Assembly (NCBI GenBank): GCA_016200135.1
Contig: JACQFI010000102.1
Location: 1-33,855, forward strand
Direction: 5' to 3'
DNA: 33,855 bases
From: Planctomycetota bacterium
Lineage (GTDB): Bacteria > Planctomycetota > SZUA-567 > H5-PLA8
Shown here: positions 7,769-15,994 of the stretch, in pieces
Position numbering within the stretch: position 1 is the stretch's first letter
Layout: every line of letters starts with the position of its first letter
Position numbers and translations under genes: made by a program
Notes under the pieces: generated by a model
What the model was told of the DNA's origin: nothing
The model's database searches: none
What the model saw: the letters and a program-made list of their open reading frames with translations, nothing else

Positions 7769-8632
7769 ATGAAAAAACGCATGCTTATGGTGGCGCTCTC
7801 GATTCTATGCGCGTTGCCTGCTTTCCAAAGCGCAGCCATGGCCGAAGAGACGAACGTACAGCCGGTCGATGAGTTGGAACCGGCGCGCATCAACGGGCCC
7901 GCGTGGCCACACGTGGCGCCGGAGCTTCGTATCGCCGCGCAGGATGACATCGAGCGCCTGGGCAGCACCGATCCCGGCGAGCGCCGGGCCGCCCGCAGCG
8001 ACCTGTCGGGCTGGGGCAAGCCGGTGATCCCCGTGCTGGTCGAGGGCCTGTACGCGCAGAATCCACTGGCGCGCACGAACTGCGCCACGTTGCTGGGCGA
8101 TATGAGCGCGCAGAATGCGGTGAAGTATCTGATCGAAGCCTTCTATTCGGCCATGCCGGACTCCGGACAAGCGGCCACGTATCAGCGGACGTTCGTCCGG
8201 GGTTTGAAAGAAGCGCTCGAGAAGACCACGGGCAGGGCCTTCATTCGTGTCGAGGCCCGCAGTCCCATAATGCAGGAGGGATTGCAGCAGTACATCCGCT
8301 GGTACAACGAGAATTTCGACCGGCTGCCGAGGCAGGTGGGCGAGCCTGAGATCGCGTTGACCGATCCGGATTACATGGCGAAGATTCGCATCCTCCGCCA
8401 GCTTGTGCTGCAGAAGCGCGGCTGGGAGCGCCCACCGCTCTCGGTGGAGCACGCCATTGGTGAATCGAGGACGGCGGACGGCGCACCGGTTAAGCTCGAA
8501 CGTCCCGCCGATATCGATTATCTTCACTCTATTCCGACGACTCCGCGCGACGGCGGCTTCTTCCGGGAGGCCGACCGGAAGTGGGCGGAAGAACTGCTGC
8601 GGAAGGGGAAGGCGCAAGCGGAGAAACCGTAG
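7769..8632 (+). CDS. Secreted HEAT-like repeat protein, function unknown
   Basis: This 287-residue protein has a clear Sec signal peptide (basic MKKR, hydrophobic core, AMA-EE cleavage near residue 25). Residues about 60-130 form HEAT-like helices (DPGERRAARSDLSGWGKPVIPVLVEGL, shown in part, then NPLARTNCATLLGDM), followed by a helical part with LQQYIRWYNENFDRL near residue 170 and a charged C-terminus. It would act in the periplasm, probably as a binding scaffold, and no catalytic motif is visible. The start ATG has GGGAGAA a few bases upstream. It follows the ECF/anti-sigma pair on the same strand and may belong to that block. Two other exported proteins in this window (20886 and 28453) share the general plan of a signal peptide, a short HEAT-like part and a Trp-rich C-terminal segment. 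Confidence 0.82.
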   Translation: MKKRMLMVALSILCALPAFQSAAMAEETNVQPVDELEPARINGPAWPHVAPELRIAAQDDIERLGSTDPGERRAARSDLSGWGKPVIPVLVEGLYAQNPLARTNCATLLGDMSAQNAVKYLIEAFYSAMPDSGQAATYQRTFVRGLKEALEKTTGRAFIRVEARSPIMQEGLQQYIRWYNENFDRLPRQVGEPEIALTDPDYMAKIRILRQLVLQKRGWERPPLSVEHAIGESRTADGAPVKLERPADIDYLHSIPTTPRDGGFFREADRKWAEELLRKGKAQAEKP

Positions 8633-8690
8633 GCACGCCGCACTCGTTACAACTCTTTTACAACAGCAGCCGAAAAAGCTGGTAAGAATA

Positions 8691-8717
8691 CTCCAAAGGC
8701 CGCATCGGCCGGAGGGG
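8691..8717 (+). promoter_or_regulatory. Hairpin that could mask the ribosome site of the DUF4139-type gene
   Basis: CTCC (8691-8694) can pair with GGAG (8711-8714), and GGCCG (8698-8702) with CGGCC (8706-8710), with an AAA bulge and a three-base loop. GGAGGGG at 8711-8717 is the only good ribosome-binding sequence before the ATG at 8725, so folding would cover it. The pairing is read directly; a regulatory role is inference. Confidence 0.35.
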
Positions 8718-8724
8718 TATTGTT

Positions 8725-10557
8725 ATGCTTAAGCAAATGCAGTGGCCGTTGGCAGGACTTCTCGCGCTCGGTCTCGTGAGCGCAGGGTTGGCCGAAGAGC
8801 CTGTTGCAGTCAAGCCGGAGGTTCCCGGCAAACTCACGCTGGCAACCGAGCGCGTCGTCATCTTTAAAGACGGCTTCGCGCTCTTCGTGAAGAACGCCGC
8901 GGGCGCCGCGGACAAGGACGGGCGCGTCTTCACCGACGAAGTCCCCGACGGCGCGGTGCTGGGGTGTTTCTGGGCGACCTCCGAGCAGCACAAAGCCATC
9001 GCCATGCGCGCCGAGTGGGACGAGGTCCGCGAAGAACGCGCGACCGAGACGCCCTGCATCACCACGCTGGAACTCCTGCGCGCCAACAAAGGCAAGAAAG
9101 TCACGCTTGGCCTCACGCGCGAGAAGGCGCCGGACCTCACCGGTACGATCTCCGAAGTCCTGGAACTGCCTCCCGAAAAAGAGAAGAAGCCCGTGGCTGG
9201 CGCGCTGGAGCGCGCGGCCTGGATGTCCGCGCGCGCGATGCCTGCGAGCGAGGATGCCGGCGCGGTGCCCGGAGCCGAGGGGGAGACCGTGCGCGAACTG
9301 ACGCCGCGCGGTGGACAACTCGTGGCGGTGGACACCGACCAGGGCCGTGTAGTCTTGCCGGTCGCGGAAGTCCGCACGGTGGCCGGCGCGGAACTGATAA
9401 CCAAAATGCAGCGCAAGGAGGAGGCTGTGAAGCGGACGAAGCGACTGAGCTTCGAACTCGGCGCGGACGCCGCGAACCAGAAGGCTGCGATCAAGATCCT
9501 CTACTTTGCCGAGGGCGTGCGCTGGATCCCGACCTACCGGATCTCGGGAGAGATGGTTGACAAGGCCGACCTCGCGCTTCAAGGCGAGATCGTCAACGAG
9601 GCCGAGGACATCGCCGGAGCGGCGGTGGACCTGGTCGTCGGCGTCCCGAACTTCCGCTTCAAGACGACCATCTCGCCGCTCTCGCTGGAAAAGACGCTGC
9701 GCCAGGCGCTCGTGGCCGCGAATCCGAACCTGATGCGCAACGACTACAGCAACGGACAGTTCAGCCAGCGCGCGGGCGAATGGGGCGGGCGCGCGCGCGA
9801 AGCCGCGGGTGGAGAAGGGGTGATGAACCTCGCGCCGGAACTCGCCGCCACCGGACAGCAGGACCTCTACGTTTACAGCGCCAAGAGCATGACGCTGAAG
9901 AAGGGTGCGCGTGCGACCACGCCGCTCTGGCAGAGTAGCGCGCCGCTGCGGCACCTTTACACCATGGACGTGAAGGTCAACCGCGACGCGCGCTCGGGCA
10001 GCGCGTACCAGCACGATCCGGACCAGCCATCCGTACCTTCGCCGCTCAAGCTTGCCCAGCAGCAGGTCTGGCACCAGATCGAACTGGGGAATAATGGCAA
10101 AGCGCCTTGGACCACCGGCGCCGCGCTGATCATGAAGGACAATCTGCCGCTGGGCCAGGAACTGATGACCTACACTTCGCCCGGCGCTGCGGCGCTCGTG
10201 CCCGTCACCGTGGCCGTGGATATGTGCGGGAGTTATTCGGAAGAAGAGCTCTCGCGCCAGCCCAACGCCATGAACTGGAACGGCACCAACTATACCCTGA
10301 TCCACAAGAAGGCCACCGTCACCATCGACAACAAGCGCAAGGAGAAGTCGCTCACACGCGTCTCGGTTTCGCTGGGCGGGAAGGCGGAGAAGGCGAACGA
10401 GGGCGGCAAGGTCAAGCTCGACGACTTCCGCCTGCTGGACTGGCAGAACACCGGCTATTACGGCGCGAACAACCACAGCGACGTGAGCTGGGAGTTCGAA
10501 CTCGAGCCCGGCCAGACCAAGACGCTGACGTTTGAGATCACGCTGTACGTGTATTGA
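8725..10557 (+). CDS. Exported DUF4139-type (mucoidy inhibitor-like) protein
   Basis: This 610-residue protein has a Sec signal peptide (hydrophobic LAGLLALGLVSAGLA, cleavage near residue 23) and is otherwise soluble. Early segments read VVIFKDGFALFVK and FTDEVPDGAVLG, a beta-rich start seen in DUF4139/DUF4140-like proteins. The middle has AEGVRWIPTYRISG and ALQGEIVNEAEDIAGAAVDL, the hallmark strand pair of DUF4139. The C-terminus ends with WEFELEPGQTKTLTFEITL, which also fits that domain. The family is mostly uncharacterised; some members were named for effects on mucoidy, but no reaction is known. It follows the HEAT-like gene by 92 bases on the same strand and is the last gene before a convergent O-methyltransferase. 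A hairpin may cover its ribosome site. Confidence 0.8.
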   Translation: MLKQMQWPLAGLLALGLVSAGLAEEPVAVKPEVPGKLTLATERVVIFKDGFALFVKNAAGAADKDGRVFTDEVPDGAVLGCFWATSEQHKAIAMRAEWDEVREERATETPCITTLELLRANKGKKVTLGLTREKAPDLTGTISEVLELPPEKEKKPVAGALERAAWMSARAMPASEDAGAVPGAEGETVRELTPRGGQLVAVDTDQGRVVLPVAEVRTVAGAELITKMQRKEEAVKRTKRLSFELGADAANQKAAIKILYFAEGVRWIPTYRISGEMVDKADLALQGEIVNEAEDIAGAAVDLVVGVPNFRFKTTISPLSLEKTLRQALVAANPNLMRNDYSNGQFSQRAGEWGGRAREAAGGEGVMNLAPELAATGQQDLYVYSAKSMTLKKGARATTPLWQSSAPLRHLYTMDVKVNRDARSGSAYQHDPDQPSVPSPLKLAQQQVWHQIELGNNGKAPWTTGAALIMKDNLPLGQELMTYTSPGAAALVPVTVAVDMCGSYSEEELSRQPNAMNWNGTNYTLIHKKATVTIDNKRKEKSLTRVSVSLGGKAEKANEGGKVKLDDFRLLDWQNTGYYGANNHSDVSWEFELEPGQTKTLTFEITLYVY

Positions 10558-10569
10558 CGTTTGACGTTT

Positions 10570-10631
10570 GGCTCGCGGCTCCTGGAAGCCGCGCAGAAGC
10601 GAGATTTCCTAGCGCCGCGAGCCAGGAGCCG
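10570..10631. repeat. Nested inverted repeats between convergent genes
   Basis: GGCTCGCGGC (10570-10579) pairs perfectly with GCCGCGAGCC (10614-10623). The overlapping CGGCTCCTGG (10576-10585) pairs with CCAGGAGCCG (10622-10631). CTCGC and GCGAG also pair inside. The element fills the gap between the stops of the DUF4139-type gene and the O-methyltransferase gene. It could end transcription from both sides, but there is no T run, and it could equally be a REP-like element. Confidence 0.6.
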
Positions 10632-10632
10632 T

Positions 10633-11304
10633 TTACTTCACCCGCGCGATGGCCAGGCCGTCGAGGGACTCGCGCATCAGCGGCAGCAGCAGGGCCTCGA
10701 GGCGCGGGTCTTCGGCCACCCGACGGTTGTAGATGCGGACGGCCTCGACGCTCGCGTCGCCCGGCGCGTTGCCCACCACTTTTCCGTTACGGATCACGTT
10801 ATCGGCAAGGATCACGCTGCCCGGACGCGTGAGTTTCAGCGACCAATCGAGGTACTCGGGATAGGCCGTCTTGTCCGCGTCGATGAAGACTAGGTCGAAG
10901 GGTTCTTCTTTCGCCTGCGCAATCTTCTTCAAGCCATCCAAGGCCGGGCCGACGCGGATCTCCACTTTTGACCCCAGGCCGGCCCGGTCGATGTTCTTGC
11001 GCGCCACCTGCGCGTGTTTCTCCTCGAGTTCCAGCGAGATCAGTTTGCCGTCCTTCGGCAGCGCCCGGGCGAGCCAGATCGCGCTGTAACCGCCAAGCAG
11101 GCCGATCTCGAGAATCCGCTTCGCGCCGGAGAGCCGCGCCAGCATGTAAAGGAGTTTGCCCTCGTTGGGCGAGACGTGGATCTGCGGCAGGCCCGCGCGG
11201 TCGGAGTCTTCGATGGCCTTTAACAGGGCGTCGTCCTGCTTGGAACAGAGCGCTTCGATGTACTGGTCGACTTGCAGCAAGAGGTGATTGGATTCCGCAG
11301 GCAT
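10633..11304 (-). CDS. Class I SAM-dependent O-methyltransferase (catechol OMT/caffeoyl-CoA OMT type)
   Basis: This 223-residue enzyme transfers a methyl group from S-adenosylmethionine to a hydroxyl, usually of a catechol-like small molecule. The SAM motif I is EIGLLGGYSAI (66-76), followed by an acidic strand end at LISLELEEKH, the metal-site motif FIDADK (Asp142, Asp144) and LADNV (Asp168, Asn169). These Asp/Asn residues bind the divalent metal in this family. The length is standard. The ATG at 11304 is preceded by GGGAGGAAAC, so the slightly longer frame starting at 11325 is less likely. It stands alone on the minus strand. The actual substrate cannot be read from the sequence. Confidence 0.93.
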   Translation of the reverse strand: MPAESNHLLLQVDQYIEALCSKQDDALLKAIEDSDRAGLPQIHVSPNEGKLLYMLARLSGAKRILEIGLLGGYSAIWLARALPKDGKLISLELEEKHAQVARKNIDRAGLGSKVEIRVGPALDGLKKIAQAKEEPFDLVFIDADKTAYPEYLDWSLKLTRPGSVILADNVIRNGKVVGNAPGDASVEAVRIYNRRVAEDPRLEALLLPLMRESLDGLAIARVK

Positions 11305-11481
11305 GTTTCCTCCCTTAAGCGCCACACCGGTTTGTGCACCACGTTAAACACATAAAAATACTCATTTATCCGAATTATGGAAGGTGCGTAGGCCAAACTT
11401 GGCATCATGTTTGCATTATATCGAATATCGAACTTGGAAGGTCAAAGGAATTGGGTTTTTTGGGCCAAAGAGGGGTGTGCG

Positions 11482-12108
11482 ATGCCAGGAATCTGGCTTG
11501 ATAGACCGGGCTTTCGGCGCGGCATGACGCTGGTGGAAGTCATGGTAACCCTAGCGGTGCTTACGATAGCCATGACCGGCGCATTATCCGTCTATTTCAC
11601 ACATATCCGCACGGAGATGACCAGCGAAGAGCGGCGGCGCGCCGCTTTGGCGGCACAAGCCAAATTGGACGAGATCCGTTCGGCCATTGCCGGCGGCGCG
11701 TCTCTGGATCAGATCTTCAACGATTATGGCCCTCTTCCGTTGCCAGGCGGCGGCCCAAAGGCCACGTTCGACGTGGAGGGTTTGCGGCCAATCGGGAAGC
11801 TGGCCACGGGCACGGTCTCGATCATCAGCGACGAGGCGCCCAACGAAGCGGATTTCGGCATCGACTACCGGGCCAAGGCCATGCCGCCGAAAATCTTCGG
11901 CGTGGATATCAACGGCGACCGGAAGTACAGCGGAGCGAGTCCTTATCCCTTCCCGCTCGACCTGAACGGCAACGGAACCACGGAACATTTCGTCGCAGCG
12001 GGATTTCGTCTGCTGCCCGTCGTCGTCACCATCCAATGGAACGGCACGTACGGAACCGAGCGCATGGATATATTTGCGCTCTTTCTGCCGCCGCTGATTC
12101 AGCAATAG
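11482..12108 (+). CDS. Prepilin-type pseudopilin (PilV/GspI-like)
   Basis: This 208-residue protein has a class III prepilin leader: basic FRRG then MTLVEVMVTLAVLTIAM, with cleavage after Gly14 and the conserved Glu five residues later (Glu19). The first helix continues to about residue 55 with the usual hydrophobic-to-charged change. The globular part contains Asp/Gly-rich loops (DINGDRKYSG, DLNGNGTTE). Such proteins are processed by a PilD-type peptidase and assembled into a type II secretion pseudopilus or type IV pilus tip. The start ATG at 11482 gives a normal short leader; a longer frame from 11407 would add 25 residues before it. It heads a run of three pseudopilin-like genes with gaps of 10-13 bases, clearly an operon. 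Confidence 0.88.
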   Translation: MPGIWLDRPGFRRGMTLVEVMVTLAVLTIAMTGALSVYFTHIRTEMTSEERRRAALAAQAKLDEIRSAIAGGASLDQIFNDYGPLPLPGGGPKATFDVEGLRPIGKLATGTVSIISDEAPNEADFGIDYRAKAMPPKIFGVDINGDRKYSGASPYPFPLDLNGNGTTEHFVAAGFRLLPVVVTIQWNGTYGTERMDIFALFLPPLIQQ

Positions 12109-12118
12109 GAGCCCTGCG

Positions 12119-12790
12119 ATGCCGAAAGCGATGCTGCGCTACCGTTCGGCCCTGCGGGGCACGACCCTGCTCGAATTCATGGTCGGCGTCGGCGTGCTGA
12201 CCATGGCCATGTTGATGGTGCTGCTGATGATCATGAACATGAAAGAGAACATGCGCAAAGAGGTGGTGTTCTCGGACCAGGAGACGCGCGTGACCGCGGC
12301 GCTCGATGCGCTGATGCAGGAACTGCGCGGCGGCCAGAACTTTTCCATCGTCCTGAACGACGGCACCACGGAGGCGACTTTTTACGTTCCGCACCTGCAG
12401 CCCGATACCGGCGCGATCCAGAAAGACAAGGTCAAACTGGTGTGGCGGTTGTCGCCGGCAGAGGGCGGCGCGCGGAACGGCGACGCGCACGTGAAACCCG
12501 ACGGCTTGGACAACGACCAGAACGGCGTCATCGACGACGGGGTCGTCTGGAGACACTACTGGCGTTACATCCCGGGCGTGGGTCTGAGCGCCGAGCCCGA
12601 ATCGAGCATCGTCCTGGCCCAGGTTCCGTATCTGGCGGGACAGGGCTTCCGGATCGTACTTGGCGGGGACAAGCACACCCTCGACTTGTTCCTGACGCGC
12701 GTGACGGACCTCCGCGCCACGACCGATCAGGGCACGCTCACGTACGCGACCGTGCATTACACCATGAACCTGCGCAATCCGCAGGAATGA
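12119..12790 (+). CDS. Prepilin-type pseudopilin (PilW/GspJ-like)
   Basis: This 223-residue protein has a prepilin leader ending in Gly14 (ALRG), then TTLLEFMVGVGVLTMAML with Glu19 at position +5. The long helix runs through a Met-rich hydrophobic core to VTAALDALMQELR. A calcium-loop-like stretch DNDQNGVIDDG lies at 131-141. The start has TAGGAG seven bases upstream. It sits between the PilV-like and PilX/GspK-like genes. Order, relative size and leader type match a minor-pseudopilin set that primes the tip of a secretion pseudopilus, an inference from the operon rather than from close sequence identity. Confidence 0.87.
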   Translation: MPKAMLRYRSALRGTTLLEFMVGVGVLTMAMLMVLLMIMNMKENMRKEVVFSDQETRVTAALDALMQELRGGQNFSIVLNDGTTEATFYVPHLQPDTGAIQKDKVKLVWRLSPAEGGARNGDAHVKPDGLDNDQNGVIDDGVVWRHYWRYIPGVGLSAEPESSIVLAQVPYLAGQGFRIVLGGDKHTLDLFLTRVTDLRATTDQGTLTYATVHYTMNLRNPQE

Positions 12791-12803
12791 AAGGGCGCGC
12801 AGC

Positions 12804-14894
12804 ATGCCTCGAACGAAAAGCGATCAGGAGATCAAGACCGGCGAGGCGCCGGGACCGCGGCTGGACGGTGGTTCGGTCCTGATCCTGGCCATGCTCCTGG
12901 TCACGCTGCTGACGGCTCTGGCGCTGTGGTTCGCCCAGCGCATCAACAGCAACGAGATGCGGATGGAGGCGGACATCGCCGGCATCCAGGCGCTTGAACT
13001 TGCGGAGACGGTGCTGCACTGGAACACCGACCGCGTCTGGCGGCAGTTCATCAATTACAGCGACGCGTACCGCACCGGCACGGGGACCGTCAACCCGGTG
13101 ATCTGGCTGGCCGTGACGACCGACGACAAGAACGGCAACGGCGTCCGCGACGAATCGGAGCCGCCGCCGGGTGGAAATTCGTTTGGCTCGGATTGGACGG
13201 TCTTCGGCCAGGGTGAAGCCAAGTACGAGAGCAAAGTGATCGCGTATAGTCTCACCTCGCGCTACGTGGACCTCGACCTGACGGTCACGACACGCGTGCG
13301 CGACGCCATGAAAGGGCGCTACGCTTACCGGAAACTGCGCAAACTGATCCGCTACGGCTACCTGGTTCCCTCGAAGGCGTTCGACTTCGTCTATTTCGCG
13401 AACAATTACGGCTGGATGTATGGCAATACGATCTACACCTACGGCAACGTGGGTTCGAACGCCGACCTGGGATTCCGCAGCGCGCCGACGTGCGACGGCT
13501 TCCTGTACGCGGCCCGCAATCCCGCGCTGGGCGCCTTGGGCGTGGTGAAGCAGGGCGGCGGGTTCGAATATCCGCGCTTCGATTCGCTGCCGCAGTATCG
13601 CGCGATCGGAGCCACCACGCCCAGCCTGCGTCCATCGGACCCCGCCTGGACGGAAGACCAGAATGGCAACGGGGTGCTGGATACGGGCGAGGATTCCAAT
13701 GCCAACGGGATCTTAGATGCGACGCCCTTCGGCCTGGGGTACTCGGGCATGCAGGATCGTCTCGAGGCCCAGAACCCGCTTAACATGCCCTTCCTGGGCA
13801 ACTTGGTCGTCTACAAAGACCAGGCGGTTCCCTTCCTGCGGCCCAATCGTCCGGACTTGGGCGAATACGGCGCCGGAGTGGGCGGGATCGTCAAGCAGCT
13901 TAAGGCGCCGGGCCTCGATCCGTCCAATCCGGCGAACTACAACGTGATCGTCGACAAGGTGTACGGGAGCAAGGCGGGCGAGAACGGGCTTTATTCCACG
14001 GTCGTGGGCACGGGTACGAACCAGGCCGTTACGCTCAACGCCATTCCGACGCCACTGGAGATAAACCCCGATAAGCAGGAACGGAACGGCAACGTGGCCC
14101 TCGTCGGAACGGCCAAGCAACCGATCGTGATCCTGGGCCCGGTCGTGATCACCAACGATCTGGTGATCAAAGGGGTGGTCAAAGGGCAGGGGACCTTTTA
14201 TGTGGGGCGCAATACGCACGTTGTCGGAAGCATCCTGTATTCCGATTCGCCGCATTGGAAGCAGAACGACCTCAATTTCTCGGCGACGGAAGCGCTCAAC
14301 AAGGGCAAAGACTTCGCGGGCTTTGCATCCAAGGGCAGCATCATTCTGGGCCAGTACTTTCGCAGCGACGATTCCTGGGATTGGACCAAGAACACCTATT
14401 TCCGCACGGGCTTTCAAAACGCGACGATCCAAGCCTATCAGGTGGACCCGACGGATGCCGCGATCGGCTACGTCACCGGTTCGACCCCCGAGGGCTTTCC
14501 CACGTTCCACGGGGACTATACGCTCTACGACGGCGGCAAACGCTACAACGACACCCCTGACTGGACTACCGCCGCGCCAGCCCAGGCCCGGCGTTACTAT
14601 GAGTCCTCGTTCTCCAACGAGTACATCCGGACCATTGCCGAAAAACCGCAGGAACTGCACGGCGTCTTTTACACCAACCATCTTTACGGGGGACGCGTGG
14701 ATAACCCGAAGTTCTACGGCGCCATGGTGGCGCGCGACGAGGGCATCGTCTTCGACGGCTCCTTGCGGATGTACTACGACCCGCGCGCCTCGTCCGGCGA
14801 GCCCGACAGCCACGTGAACATCTTCCTCCCGCGCGAAGCCAGCTACACAATTCTCCTGTGGGAAGAACTGCCGGCTACGGAGTATGCGGAGTGA
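12804..14894 (+). CDS. Large PilX/GspK-like minor pseudopilin
   Basis: This 696-residue protein has an N-terminal GSVLILAMLLVTLLTALALW membrane helix after a Gly-Gly (22-23) and continues with EADIAGIQALELAETVLHW, the pattern of PilX/GspK N-termini. It lacks the Glu at position five, as GspK does, which suits the terminal subunit at the pseudopilus tip. Asp/Asn/Gly loops at about 107-115, 285-293 (DQNGNGVLD) and 297-305 (DSNANGILD) resemble calcium-binding loops. The middle to late part (LVIKGVVKGQGTFYVGRNTHV, shown whole at 20 or so residues in nature, here only partly conserved) looks beta-rich. It is more than twice the usual GspK length, so the extra domain may bind a substrate or surface. 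It is third in the pseudopilin operon. Confidence 0.82.
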   Translation: MPRTKSDQEIKTGEAPGPRLDGGSVLILAMLLVTLLTALALWFAQRINSNEMRMEADIAGIQALELAETVLHWNTDRVWRQFINYSDAYRTGTGTVNPVIWLAVTTDDKNGNGVRDESEPPPGGNSFGSDWTVFGQGEAKYESKVIAYSLTSRYVDLDLTVTTRVRDAMKGRYAYRKLRKLIRYGYLVPSKAFDFVYFANNYGWMYGNTIYTYGNVGSNADLGFRSAPTCDGFLYAARNPALGALGVVKQGGGFEYPRFDSLPQYRAIGATTPSLRPSDPAWTEDQNGNGVLDTGEDSNANGILDATPFGLGYSGMQDRLEAQNPLNMPFLGNLVVYKDQAVPFLRPNRPDLGEYGAGVGGIVKQLKAPGLDPSNPANYNVIVDKVYGSKAGENGLYSTVVGTGTNQAVTLNAIPTPLEINPDKQERNGNVALVGTAKQPIVILGPVVITNDLVIKGVVKGQGTFYVGRNTHVVGSILYSDSPHWKQNDLNFSATEALNKGKDFAGFASKGSIILGQYFRSDDSWDWTKNTYFRTGFQNATIQAYQVDPTDAAIGYVTGSTPEGFPTFHGDYTLYDGGKRYNDTPDWTTAAPAQARRYYESSFSNEYIRTIAEKPQELHGVFYTNHLYGGRVDNPKFYGAMVARDEGIVFDGSLRMYYDPRASSGEPDSHVNIFLPREASYTILLWEELPATEYAE

Positions 14895-14934
14895 GAGGCG
14901 TTTGGGAGCGTTTAAAGGAAAAGGAGCGGAATCC

Positions 14935-15411
14935 ATGAACGGGGCCAGGCTTAGAGTACGATCTTCCCATGGGCTGCTTGCGGCGGCGCTCCTTTTCGGG
15001 GCGTTTGCCCGCGTGAGTCATGCCGCGGTCGAAGAGCCCCGCGAGAAAGACGAGACGCAACGGCAACACGATGCCGTGCAGGGAGACGCGTTGGCCAACC
15101 GAATGGACGCAGAAAAAAGAGCCGGGGATGGGAAGGCAGGACTGGCTTTAAAAGCCAAAGAGTTGCAGGCCACCCGCCCACAAGGCGTGCCTACCGACAA
15201 GCTGGCCGAGGAGGTGCGCGCGGCGGAATGGGCTCGGGCCGAAGAGGCGACGCAGTCGGCCGCAAAGGAGCGCGACTTCACGGGCGCCGTCTTCAGAATC
15301 GCGCTGGGCCTCTGCATCGCGGCCTTTATCTACGTCTCGGCCTGTCTCGTGCTGGTGCTCGCCAAGAAGCGTCCGCCGCCCCGGCTGCGCATGCGGCCAA
15401 AGGCAGGCTGA
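14935..15411 (+). CDS. Small exported membrane protein, function unknown
   Basis: This is a 158-residue protein of unrecognised family. A signal peptide (basic ARLRVRSSHG, core LLAAALLFGAF, cleavage near SHA-AVEE) is followed by a charged helical region of about 75 residues, then a C-terminal membrane span (FRIALGLCIAAFIYVSACLVLVLA) of about 20 residues and a basic tail KKRPPPRLRMRPK. The mature protein would be anchored by its C-terminus with the charged helix outside. The ATG at 14935 has AAGGAGCG upstream; an earlier in-frame ATG at 14884 overlaps the pseudopilin gene and has no good ribosome site. It is the last gene of the pseudopilin run and ends before a strong terminator, so it may serve that assembly. 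Confidence 0.72.
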   Translation: MNGARLRVRSSHGLLAAALLFGAFARVSHAAVEEPREKDETQRQHDAVQGDALANRMDAEKRAGDGKAGLALKAKELQATRPQGVPTDKLAEEVRAAEWARAEEATQSAAKERDFTGAVFRIALGLCIAAFIYVSACLVLVLAKKRPPPRLRMRPKAG

Positions 15412-15427
15412 AAGAGCCTAAAAAGAG

Positions 15428-15455
15428 AAACGGCGCGCCTTGAGCGCGCCGTTTT
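15428..15455 (+). terminator. Strong intrinsic terminator after the pseudopilin operon
   Basis: CGGCGCGC (15431-15438), loop CTTGA and GCGCGCCG (15444-15451) form a perfect eight-pair stem, extended by AAA/TTT and followed by TTTTATTTA. It ends the plus-strand operon that starts at 11482. The A-rich side also allows termination of the convergent minus-strand gene. Confidence 0.88.
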
Positions 15456-15480
15456 ATTTAATACCGGTTCGAAATCTCGC

Positions 15481-15915
15481 TTACTTGCTCTCGATCATTT
15501 TCTTGACGCGGCCTTCGATCATCGCGAAGCGCTTCTTGCCTTCCTCGCAGTTCTCGGAGATCCACTGCGCGCGCTGGAACGCGGTGGGCGAGCCTTCCTT
15601 GCGGAAGCGTTCGAGGTGCGGCTTGACCTTGGCGTAAAGGAAGAGGCCCTCGCCGTTGTTCTCGATCAGGAAATTCGCGTTCACGATGCCATGGAACGCG
15701 AAGCCGTAGACCATCTCCCAGTAGCTGGACGTCTGCCGGAAGGCCGCGTTCAGCGGGTGGTCCGGCTTGGTGACGGCCTGGAAGTCCTCAAAGGACTTGG
15801 GCCAGAACTTGGCGTTGATCGCATTGCGCGAATCGCGCATCACGGTCTCGCGGCGCAGTTCGTAGAGCTTGAGGATCAGTTCGGCATCGTGATGGTCGGG
15901 ATGTTCCTTGGACAT
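15481..15915 (-). CDS. Conserved-looking soluble protein of unknown function
   Basis: This 144-residue, apparently cytoplasmic protein has no signal peptide or membrane span. It looks fully helical, with an N-terminal DHHDAELILKLYELRRE, a central aromatic stretch (FRQTSSYWEMVYGFAFHGI) and a basic C-terminal helix RVKKMIESK. I do not recognise the family. The start ATG at 15915 has AGGAGGAC upstream; a longer frame to 15936 is possible. It lies downstream of the DinB-fold gene on the same strand, about 80 bases away, and could share its transcript. No metal-binding His triad of the DinB kind is evident, although the helical content is similar. Confidence 0.75.
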   Translation of the reverse strand: MSKEHPDHHDAELILKLYELRRETVMRDSRNAINAKFWPKSFEDFQAVTKPDHPLNAAFRQTSSYWEMVYGFAFHGIVNANFLIENNGEGLFLYAKVKPHLERFRKEGSPTAFQRAQWISENCEEGKKRFAMIEGRVKKMIESK

Positions 15916-15994
15916 GTTCCGTCCTCCTGTTTTCATGAGTGGTCGAATGCCGGCAAAAGAACACTACCAAATGCGAGCCGCCGCGCGAGTGCCG

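Noticed and set aside
8647..10476. 609-codon open frame on the minus strand
   Set aside because: It lies opposite the DUF4139-type gene, which has a signal peptide, ribosome site and recognisable domain strands. The reverse frame is Arg/Leu/Val/Gly-rich as expected from GC-rich codon bias.
13713..14936. 407-codon minus-strand open frame
   Set aside because: It is antisense to the large pseudopilin, which has an N-terminal membrane helix and operon context.
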